DNA of 64,000 bases from Thereva unica (lineage: Eukaryota > Arthropoda > Insecta > Diptera > Therevidae). Below the pieces are notes generated by a model. That model was not told the origin of the DNA, searched no databases, and was given only the letters and a program-made list of their open reading frames with translations. A program made the translations under genes and the position numbers. Positions 55,906 to 64,000 of the stretch are shown here, piece by piece. Each line of letters opens with the position of its first letter. Within the stretch, counting starts at the first letter, position 1. The stretch is from positions 97,762,070 through 97,826,069 of the forward strand of contig OX465282.1 of assembly GCA_949987705.1 (NCBI GenBank). The letters are read 5' to 3'.

Positions 55906-56481
55906 AAGGTGGATTGCTGCAAGACCTTAGTCAGACCGGTACTTACCTACGGCTGCCCCGTGTGGTGGAATATATCACCATCATATATGGAGAGGATGAG
56001 GGTGTTCGAAAGACAATGCTTAAGGGCATGCTTAAGCATGTATAGAACACCTGAGTCAAGTTTCAAAAAATTCCATGCCAATGATATCCTATACGGAAAA
56101 GCAGCAACCATGAGGATAGACAATTTCATAATCAGATTGATCCGAAATCACGTTGTAAGAGCGACAGAAAGCGGCAATCCCCTCATTTTTGGGGCTTATT
56201 ACCCTAAACCAGACTACTATAACATGACAAGACGGACAGGACATGTACCACCAGAAGCATTCCCGTGGCTAGATTCACTTGGCCTTGTACAAAACAGAGA
56301 GGGAGTACCCTTAATATACCACGTTTATCGCCGGGCGCGGGATAAACGAGTATTATTTGAGCGAACCGATGGGCTGAACGCAGAGCTCCTGCGATTCAGC
56401 AAGCGAGTCGGCCCTTCAGATAGGGAGGAAGCTACCAGAGCCAGTACCAAGTACTGGTGGCTGGAAGAATCAATAGGGTGA
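55906..56481 (+). pseudogene. LINE A ORF2 C-terminal piece
   Basis: Open frame [20 protein letters not shown] through FERQCLRACLSMYRTPESSF to YWWLEESIG-stop, the jockey-type thumb and C-terminal domain. It continues the frame of 54034-54494 after removal of LINE B. Confidence 0.8.
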
Positions 56482-57114
56482 AGAATGTTAATGTGCATGT
56501 TTTAATGCATGGTGTGAGTGCAGGCGTTAGACTAAGGAGGATTAGGATCCCAGTAGGGGAATTAGGTATAGTCATAGGATTACCATTGTAATAAGTTTAG
56601 TTATAAGATAGGTAGGTAGTTTTAAGTTTAGATTTAGCTAGGGGTAGCCTGGAATGCTACCGCCCGCGAACTCTCAGGCTATTGTAAAGCCTCAGCTCTC
56701 GCGGGCGACAAAACTTGGGCGAGAGCCACCAGATTCTGTCGCCTGAGTCTCTGGTGACTGTCGCCCCACTAGGCTATTTTCTAGGATTTAGGCGTAGCTT
56801 AGAGTAGGTAGTTTGTAGGTTTTTTTTTCTTTTTTAACATTTAGTTTAAGTTTTATAAAATAGATTAAATTAGCTAAGTTTTTGAAAAAAATTTCTTAGC
56901 ATTAAGTTCAGAATTAAGCATGTGTCAATACAATTTAAATAAATAAAGGTCGATTCGCACTACACGGAACGTCAACGTCACGTCACGGGACGGCAACGGC
57001 ACGTCAATTTAGCTTTCAATTCGCACTTAAACGTCACGTCAACGTTACGTAAATTTTGCGTTTAGTCTAAAAAAAATTAGATAGGGTATTTATTGTCTTT
57101 ACTCCGTATTGCTG

Positions 57115-58490
57115 ATTTTAAATTATTATTTGGAATGCCACAGTTTAATAATACCAAGTTATTATTTTTGTTGAGGGGCGCTATAGCGGGCACTGCGACC
57201 TATTTTGTTTGGTCTATTGTACCATCCCCGTCTTTAAAAACCATCAAGGTTAAGGCTTCTTAGGTAGCCTAACACTGATTTAGGGTTGCTGTCCCAAATC
57301 TCCCTGGGAGTAGGGAAATCACGATGGAGGAGGCTCAGTCTTTTCCTCGCTGTAGCCTCACAGTCGCACATCAAGTGCACCGCAGTTTCGGGAGCTGCCC
57401 CGCAGAATCGACAGCCAGAGTCGGCCACCAGACCTATTTTGTTTAGGTGATAGTTAAGCGAACAGTGGCCCGTCAGGAGCTCTGTTATTATTTTTAGCTC
57501 CCACCTCTTGAGATTTAAAAGTTTGCCCGCCTTAGCTTTATCGATTTGGATGAATCTTTTAGCTTGACGAGCACCCTGGGTCCTAGACCAGCTTTGAAGA
57601 AACATCTGGTCAACCCAATTCTTTATGGCCATTTTTACGTGGCAGCCAGGGGCGGATCCACAGGGGGGGGCGATGGGGGCGATCGCCCCCCCTAAAATAA
57701 AATTTTTAGCATTTACAGCCTCAACCTCTTTTTCATTTCACTCAGATTTCATTTTATTTCTTAGACATATCCCGAAGTAGAAGCATTCAAACAGTATATT
57801 TTTAAATACATATTCACAAGTTCATTAACATACAAGTATAAACACTACAAATAATAAATATCCTTAAAATTTTTTATTACTCAGATCGCCCCCCCTAAAA
57901 AACTTTTCTAGATCCGCCCTTGGTGGCAGCTATGCTAAGCTACAGAAAGGTTCCGGGCCAATAGGTAATGAGTTTGCGCCTGCTCTAGCCAGGCTATCGG
58001 CAATCTCATTACCAATGTGACCTTCGTGGCCCGGAATCCACATCAGCGTGACACTATTGTTCCTGCTGAGGAATTTCAGGGATTGAAGACAATCCAGGAC
58101 AGTCTTTGATGAGACCCTGTGCGAATTAATGGCCAGCAGTGCAGCTTGACTGTCCGAGAAAATAACAATGTTAGAGCTATTTGAAGCTCTATTAATACAA
58201 GTCTGAGCACACACCTGGATGGCGAGTACCTCAGCCTGAAAAACAGTGGGGGTAGTGCCCAGAGCCATGGATATTTTGCTCCTTCGGCCATAAACACCCA
58301 GCCCTACCCCTTTATCGGTTTTGGAACCGTCTGTGTACCAAAAGGCCGTGCTTCCTCTAAAGAGAGGCCTGCCATGTTGCCACTCTGACCTACTTCGAAT
58401 GATCGTCGTAAACGGTTTACCAGTTAGCAATGATAGCATTAATTTTGGAAGAAGAAAAATTAAATTTAGCAACAAAAATTTTAATTTACA
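57115..58490 (-). pseudogene. LINE with RNase H and C-terminal zinc knuckle, 5'-truncated
   Basis: 58490-57955 (minus) encodes RNase H: RGSTAFWYTDGSKTDKGVG (first catalytic Asp), FQAEVLAIQVCAQT (Glu), VIFSDSQAALLAI (Asp), WIPGHEGHIGNEIADSLARA (His and Asp). The four acidic residues are present. After a hAT MITE, 57632-57234 encodes the tail MAIKNWVDQMFLQSWSRTQG, LTGHCSLNYHLNKIGLVADS and GCRFCGAAPETAVHLMCDCE (CCHC-type). The two parts are out of frame, with a stop just before the MITE. A sister 3' end (TTTGGTCTATTGTRCCA) is at 62777. Confidence 0.8.
57647..57922. mobile_element. 276-bp hAT MITE, 8-bp TSD
   Basis: Ends CAGGGGCGGATC and GATCCGCCCTTG, duplications GTGGCAGC at 57639-57646 and 57923-57930. 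It interrupts the LINE between its RNase H and zinc-knuckle regions. Inverted copy of 11798-12312 without the LINE insertion. Confidence 0.93.
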
Positions 58491-58680
58491 TTGGTTGTGG
58501 GCGTTGCCTATCATATTGGTAGCTACTTTGCACGTGAGGCAAGCGATATCGGTCTTGTAATGCTGTACCTTAATGGTAATGTAGTAGAGGGTATAAATCG
58601 TTCTTTTGATTTCTCTTCTTTCAACTTCTTCCATTCTAATTTAGAAACTATTGCGAAAATTAAAACCTAACACTTACCTG

Positions 58681-59003
58681 GGGTCTTATTCTCTATTAGA
58701 ATACTCAAATGCTTTTTACTCAAAACTGTTATCCGAAACTAAAATGCTTCCATATTCCCTATTACAATATTGCCTACTTTAGTAGGAATGTCCCCGAAAG
58801 AAATGAAAATGAGTGCAAGAGGTTTCAATTGTCTCCCCCATACATAAAATGTTGTAAATTGCACGATTATCCTTGAGCTTTCGAGTAAAAGTCTAACAAT
58901 ATAGTTACAGTTTCGAGCAGAATTTAATCAGTTTGTAATACAGAATACCATTTTGGCATTTTCGAGAGAAATTCGCACAATATTGTAATAGAGAGTAAGG
59001 CCC
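58681..59003. mobile_element. 323-bp MITE, TSD CTG, at a splice donor
   Basis: Inverted ends GGGYCTTAYTCTCTATTASAATA, flanked by CTG at 58678-58680 and 59004-59006. Removing the element joins AATACACCAG to GTAAGTG on the minus strand, i.e. it landed exactly on the 5' splice site of the MADF exon. Confidence 0.75.
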
Positions 59004-59006
59004 CTG

Positions 59007-59136
59007 GTGTATTTAATTCTTTGACAATATTTGACCAAATTTTCTCTTTGTGAGTATTGTCACTATACCTTTTCTGCGAAAGATCATACAGCTTCTCCTA
59101 TCGCCGAACCTTTTCAATCAATTTTTCATCTTCCAT
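59007..59136 (-). pseudogene. MADF DNA-binding domain exon of the Harbinger-like element
   Basis: From ATG at 59134-59136 the minus strand encodes MEDEKLIEKVRR, a TAG stop (59098-59100), EKLYDLSQKRYSDNTHKEKI and WSNIVKELNT, the first helices of a MADF (Myb/SANT-like) domain with its conserved W and L/Y positions. Such proteins accompany PIF/Harbinger transposases and bind the TIRs. The in-frame stop kills it. Segment 58610-58520 (WKKLKEEKSKERF) may be part of a second exon. Confidence 0.65.
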
Positions 59137-59747
59137 GATGAATTAGTTTCTTAAAAAAAAGATTATTATTTGAAAAATTCGAAATGCTGCCGTTACTACG
59201 TTCGTATTCAACAGAATAGATCAGTCACGTCAAGGCACGGCACGTCAAAATATAGTTTGAAACTAATCTTGACGTGCCGTTACGTTGACGGTCCGTGACG
59301 TTGCCTCTATATGTGAACGTGTAGTGCAAAACTCATTGAAGAATATTTTGACGTGACGTTGCCGTTCCGTGACGTGACGTTGACGTTCCGTATAGTGCGA
59401 ATCGACCTTAAAGAGGCCGAAAGGCAAAATAAACATCACTAATTAAGTTAGATAGGATTTAGCTTAGAGTGCCCGCGAAGGGCCAGTAAGTTAGTTAAGT
59501 CAGATAGGGAAAATAGGTTTAAGCATAGCCTGTAAGTTTTGTTATTATATCATAATAATAAATATGTTTATTAAAAAAAAAAAAAAGTATGCCCTGAAAA
59601 TTTGAAAAATTCCAAGTTTTAAGGCAGTTATATCACATAAAACCGCACAGACGCTCGAGCCACATTTTTATCTCGGGACTTGGCGTAATTTCTATTATAT
59701 CTTCAATCCAGCTGCTCGGACTCTTACTTGCGGCATGCGCTGACTAA

Positions 59748-60074
59748 GTGGGATGATACACGAGTCAACGTGTCTCTGCAACACACTGTCAGTTTGTTGA
59801 GCGGAGGTGATACACGACTCAACACGCTACACGCAACACTCTGTGTAATAACATTGCGATTTCATATGTGTGGGTGTGCATTCCAAATTATTTTCACCCA
59901 GAATCGGTTGACAGTTACGCATACATAAACATTTTTCAAGCAACTGGAGGAAAAATAGAAATCGTTTCTAGTTTCAGTCAACACCGCACACTTCACCCTG
60001 ACCCTTCCCTTGGCCAACGAACTGCGCAGAAAAAGCTCGTGTTGCTCAACATGTTGACCCGTGTATCATCCCCC
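59748..60074. mobile_element. 327-bp MITE, TSD TAA
   Basis: Inverted ends G(T/G)GGGATGATACACG followed by RGTCAAC; TAA at 59745-59747 and 60075-60077. Another TWA-TSD family distinct from those at 9, 14, 19.5 and 57 kb. Confidence 0.7.
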
Positions 60075-60077
60075 TAA

Positions 60078-62769
60078 TATAACGAGTGGCGGCTGGTTCG
60101 AGAGGAGCGTCGCAGCTCTTTATCCACCATAGCAGGCCAAGAGCAGCGAATGGAGCAGAATAGTTTCTATAAAGAAGCTGAAGGACTATTTTATGACCCT
60201 GGAATCGCTGATTAATCGGTAGTTGAAGATATTAGCCACTTTCCACTCAGCGAAACTTTAAACGTGGTTTATCGAATCGAAACCGGATTTTCAAAACTTG
60301 CGGAAACTCTTAATTAAAAACTAATCAACCGATCTTAATGAAATTTTGCCTAAAGTCAGCTGTTATCATCCCACAAAAAGGTTTAAAATCGTTTCATAGT
60401 GAATGTCCACGCTATTATAAGGCTGCATTGTCAAAATTGCAGCCCTTTAGATCCAGTGGTTTGAATTAACCCGATGGAGTACTAAGTTTATGTTGTTATT
60501 GTTGGACATAAGTCTTGTTGTGAATATACGTCTGTTATTGTATTAAAGACTGGGTATATCGTATCAGCGTTTTTTAGTGGATGCGGTGGATAAGATTTTG
60601 TTTAGGATGAGGTACTAAACGAAAGGTTGGGCAAGCGGCGGAGGACCTGGGGTGGTATTACGTAAGTTGTTTCAATCGACCTCCCCATACAAAAATCTTG
60701 AATTTTCTTTTTAGGAGACTCAGATTTCCTCATAAGTACTCCGTAAACAACTGGAAGAGGACGCCGAGTTCAGGTAAGTGCTGATGCACTACGGTAAGTG
60801 ATATTCCAACGTCTTCCCACGCCAAGATCCCTCCCTCCCCCACGAGGTGCCCGAGGTAAAAATTTGAAAAGACTCGGTTTGGCGTATGGTTCCCAACCTG
60901 AGGCCCCATTACATATTTCAAAATTATATGAATTTGATGACTCACTCTGAAATACAATTCGTCATATTATTTTTATATTAGTTTCCTTTTCAAACATAAC
61001 ATTTTGATAATATTTTTACATTATATTTAATTAAGGTTATTTACATATATAAAACCCAAAAAAACATCACAATACTAAATAAATGGAACTGAACAAATGT
61101 TAAATGTTATCGTACATTGTTTTATAGCTGTATTATCTTTTGTAACCAGTTTATCATATAATCAAATGTTGATGCTAATGGCGCTAGTATTTCGAGTTAA
61201 ACAATTACAACGACGGTAATTAATATTTCAGTTTAATTCGTTAAAATAGAGCTATTATAAATTAATATTGAATATTTAGTAATATCTTGGCGCATTTGTG
61301 TTACGAAGTTTAAATTAATATTACTTTCCACCATAAAAGCATTGACTTAAAAACCTTGTTGCCACCCAACATATTTCGGGGCAACTTTCCCACAGATGAC
61401 ATTAAGATAAAAGATTATTTTTTCGTTAAAATGTGTGACAGGTTAATATTTGCCGCGACTTTTAAAGTCAAGTATGCAAATATGTAAATTGTCCAGAATT
61501 TATTCAAAAACAAATATTTTATTTTTCTTTATTTACAGAAGAATTCAGCCTTACTTCCTTTTGACTTCTCTCAAGTTAAGCAAGAATTGCCCAAAAATAT
61601 CAATGGATTTTTCTTCTTAAATATTCCTTTTTATTTTTAGACCTTCAATTACGTATTTGTCAGCCTCTCGTGGAAGTTACGTGCTCTTAAAATAGAATTT
61701 GAAACATAAATCCACGGGCCTTCGTTTACATTACTCACAAACGGCAGCTCAATGTCATTGCCGTTCGTGCATTTGCGTCTAATAATTACATAAAAGTAGA
61801 ATTCACCACAGCTAAAGTTTCTTTCAACTTCTGACGTATCGATTTTTAATCAATAAACCTTGATGGAGTTTTTTTTTATTTAGCTCAGGTGATCGTACTG
61901 CATAATGTCACTCGATGGCTGTTGCATCAACCACCACAATTCAGTGCCATTTTGATTTTTTTTACACTTGAATAAAAAAAATATTATCAGTAAATATAAA
62001 TATAAATTTTAATTATTTACAGTATTGTGCAGTGGATATTTTTAACTGGATGGGAAAAGAACACGAATTTCGATTAACTTGAAGGAAAAGTTGAAAACTA
62101 AAAATAATCAAGAAGCATTAACCCAAAATTGAGCAAGTTTTTAAAATGGAAACCGTAATTAAGGGAGAGCGCTCCTTGATCTGTTCGTTTTGAATTTTTA
62201 CTGCACTTTTAAATTTAACATTCAGACGGCGCGGCGTTGGATTATGAAAAGTGTATTTGGGACCTCGAGGCGAGAGATAGAGAGAGAGAGACTTGAAGAA
62301 GGTTGACGATGTTTATGTGTAAAAGAAGACTCCGGCGGAACTGTGAGATTTATGCTTCATTAGGAGAAGATAATAAATGTTGCACAGGTGGGCTGTTGAA
62401 TCAAGCTTTATTTTTACCTCTTTGATGCTTGCCTGAAATTACGCCACAAATGGACAGTTGGATGCACATACAATAGAATTATAAATAAAATGTCCTTCAG
62501 TTGGGTCATATTTTTAATCACGTTATTAAGTGCGCCGTCTGTCTGCTGACTTTATATTTAAAATGGCCTTGATTGCAATTTGAACTTTTATAGCACATAG
62601 TTTGAGTATTTTAAGTTTACTTTTCATACCTAGAAGTTTTATATACATTTCTCCTGTCACCCCGGTCGAAATGACAGAAAAAGAATTTTGTAATTTAGCC
62701 AATTAATTCTAGTATCAAAGAGTAAAAGTTTGAAAATTAAAAGATATCCTCTTATATTTTTATACACGC
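60078..62769. other. AT-rich noncoding, no gene recognised
   Basis: About 2.7 kb; a (GA)n run lies at 62276-62291. 60290-60350 carries a scrap like the head of the 30050 repeat (AATCAACCGATCTTAATGAA). The stretch 61000-62500 looks repeat-poor. Confidence 0.4.
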
Positions 62770-62776
62770 GTGCATT

Positions 62777-63060
62777 GTGTTCTATTTTATTTGGTCTATT
62801 GTGCCAACAATGTCGGTAAAAAACTTCCAGCTTTTGACATGTAGCTTAAAATTGTTCTTATCGAAATTCTCCTTGGGAGTAGGGAAGCCGCCATGGAGAA
62901 GACTCAATCTCCAATTTACATTCGCACAACAAGTGCTCCGTAGTTTCGGAAGCTGCACCGCACAACCAACAGGCACAATCAACTAGTGTTGGATAGGACA
63001 CGATTTTAAAATGAGTTTGTAAGAGGTGCCTCTTTTCTTTTTTGAGCCAGTACAAATATC
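62777..63060 (-). pseudogene. 3' end of the RNase H LINE family
   Basis: Minus translation gives the zinc-knuckle tail YPTLVDCACWLCGAASETTE and HLLCECKLEIESSPW. It ends in the family 3' UTR (ATTTGGTCTATTGTGCCA on plus), as at 57200. A further scrap of the same tail lies at 63885-63925 (ACAGTGGCCTGTCTGGAGCT). Confidence 0.7.
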
Positions 63061-63448
63061 ATACTTCAAATGAGGCGAGGTGCTATCGTCCCACTAACAT
63101 CATATTACTTGAATGTACAAAAAAACATAGCCGACTTGCTTCAAGTTATTGAAAACAATTACTTAATTAATTTAACTCTTGATTTACAGAATTTAAAAAA
63201 GTTAAAAATAAAGATCCCTAATAAATAAAAAAGTTTCTACTAAATAATAAATAAATAGAGAATTCTAAAATGTTCTAAACTAGTTTCATGCAATAAAGAT
63301 AGTTACAATAATAAAAACTGTAAGTTACATAAGTGAAATCTATTTAATAAAAGGCTAAGAGAACATTTTCATATAACGAAGAATTGTTTTAATTAATCCA
63401 GTCCAAAGTGTTACACAATATAAGAAATCAATGACTCCACAATGTTAT
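63061..63448. other. AT-rich noncoding, no gene recognised
   Basis: About 390 bp; nothing recognised. Confidence 0.4.
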
Positions 63449-63760
63449 TTTGCAATCCCACCTCGCCTAATTTCAAGTTGGATATTTTGCTCCCACAAAA
63501 GAAGTAAAAAATGTCTCTCCAATACAAAATTTTCTTCCCTCAAAAAAATGTAAGAAATGTCTCTCCGATTCGGGTTTACAATCTCACCTCGTCTAATCTC
63601 AAGTTGGTTATTTTACTGCCACAACAAAAAGTAATAAATGTCTTTCCTCTCCAGTTCCTGTTTACAATCTCACCTCGCCGCAGTTCGAATTGGATATTTT
63701 ACTGCCGCAATGTAGAAATGTATTTCCAACACGTAATTTACAATCACACCAGTAGGACAT
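63449..63760 (+). repeat. Tandem array, about 100-115-bp unit, 3 copies
   Basis: Units share TTTACAATCTCACCTCG, AATTTCAAGTTGGATATTTT, CTGCCACAA and AAATGTCTCTCC. Noncoding satellite-like array. Confidence 0.75.
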
Positions 63761-63884
63761 TATTTTTGAACCGGGACATTTAAAAAAATTGAGGCCTCGT
63801 ACAATTTACCATCGTGTAAGGGACAAATGTAATGCCTCGTGCAAGTAAGGCTCAACTCTACAATCAACTATCTGCTTGGACTAA

Positions 63885-63925
63885 AAATTAAACGAACAGT
63901 GGCCTGTCTGGAGCTCTGTTGTACC
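63885..63925 (-). pseudogene. Scrap of RNase H LINE C-terminus
   Basis: AACGAACAGTGGCCTGTCTG matches GCGAACAGTGGCCCGTCAGG at 57458, the TGHCSL-encoding region. Confidence 0.5.
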
Positions 63926-64000
63926 GACCCACGGGCGTTACGCCATGGTGCCTGTACATAAAAAATAATTCTGAAACCCCTCCCTACTCTACCGAAACAA

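Larger units (their letters stand above)
56947..59408. mobile_element. PIF/Harbinger-like TIR element, 2.46 kb, TSD TAA
   Basis: Termini AGGTCGATTCGCACTA are inverted at both ends and extend through ACGGAACGTCAACGTCACGTCACGG. TAA duplications lie at 56944-56946 and 59409-59411. Subterminal regions are full of ACGTCA/TGACGT words. It encloses a MADF-domain exon on the minus strand (59007-59136), as expected for the DNA-binding partner protein of PIF/Harbinger elements. Most of the interior is other inserted transposons. No transposase was recognised. Confidence 0.75.
54034..59587 (+). mobile_element. LINE A (jockey-type), 12-bp TSD, with nested insertions
   Basis: The 12-bp word TATGCCCTGAAA occurs at 54022-54033 and 59588-59599. 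The left copy is followed immediately by an RT reading frame starting at QGAVNSPLLFNIYISDL; the right copy is preceded by a poly(A) run (59573-59586). So this is one 5'-truncated LINE insertion of about 1.7 kb, expanded by LINE B (54497-55905) and a TIR element (56947-59408). ORF pieces: 54034-54494 (FADDLVIY motif C) and 55906-56481 ([16 protein letters not shown]). The 3' UTR is 56482-56946 plus 59409-59572. Confidence 0.85.

Noticed and set aside
55560..55922. Isoleucine/tyrosine-repeat ORFs on both strands
   Set aside because: They are translations of the (TA)n microsatellite.
1..64000. CRISPR arrays, operons, prokaryotic defence systems, integrated viral genes
   Set aside because: Tandem arrays here have diverged 100-130-bp units without spacers; coding remnants are LINE, Helitron, mariner and MADF types. 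No env or capsid-like sequence was recognised.

Overview
This is a eukaryotic nuclear window, almost certainly from an insect with a repeat-rich, AT-rich genome. The evidence is a spliced glycogen-targeting PP1 subunit gene, an intronless-looking LSM8 gene, and a dense load of animal-type transposons: LINEs of several clades, hAT, mariner, PIF/Harbinger-like and Helitron/Helentron remnants, a tRNA-derived SINE and long foldback elements. Nothing is bacterial: there are no operons, no CRISPR and no prokaryotic gene density. The insect order cannot be fixed from sequence alone.

Two host genes are supported. LSM8 (892-1182, minus) is a complete 96-residue Sm-like protein with a nearby poly(A) signal. 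A PPP1R3-type glycogen-targeting subunit (coding exons between 22934 and 29958, minus) was rebuilt from six exons whose splice sites and phases agree. It encodes 344 residues with an RVxF-type PP1-binding motif followed by a CBM21 carbohydrate-binding domain. A consensus donor lies just after its stop codon and a strong acceptor sits at 18951, so an intron in the 3' UTR and an AT-rich last exon near 17.3-18.95 kb are likely. A 40-nt candidate 5' exon lies at 50581-50620. If it belongs to this gene, most of the window is intron or UTR of one transcription unit.

Layout. 1-2.5 kb: inverted-repeat element, LSM8, dispersed repeats. 3.3-6.1 kb: a 448-bp MITE with 8-bp TSD, then a 2.3-kb hAT element with 8-bp TSD holding a second hAT element with its own 8-bp TSD. 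6.2-7.0 kb: tandem arrays. 7.6-11.7 kb: a 4.1-kb element with long terminal inverted repeats, packed with a palindrome, an RTE tail, twin identical MITEs and Helentron coding fragments. 11.8-16.9 kb: nested MITEs, LINE fragments, tandem arrays and a SINE. 17-30 kb: the PP1-subunit gene, with introns full of LINEs. 30-38 kb: repeats, the second 448-bp MITE, a 1.6-kb foldback and a dead mariner. 38-50 kb: sparse noncoding sequence, a LINE with intact RT motifs (42-43.5 kb), and a decayed LINE interrupted by a miniature LTR-type insertion. 50-60 kb: a promoter-like region, then a deep nest (LINE A holds LINE B and a PIF/Harbinger element, which holds a LINE fragment, a hAT MITE and another MITE). 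60-64 kb: sparse sequence, a LINE 3' end and a tandem array.

Most elements are dead. The biology here is layered insertion history, readable from target-site duplications, around two ordinary housekeeping or metabolic genes. I found no convincing new defence or enzymatic system. The most novel structures are the foldback family sharing the terminus AAGAGCCAGYGAC, the Helentron pieces caught inside one of its members, and the miniature LTR insertion.
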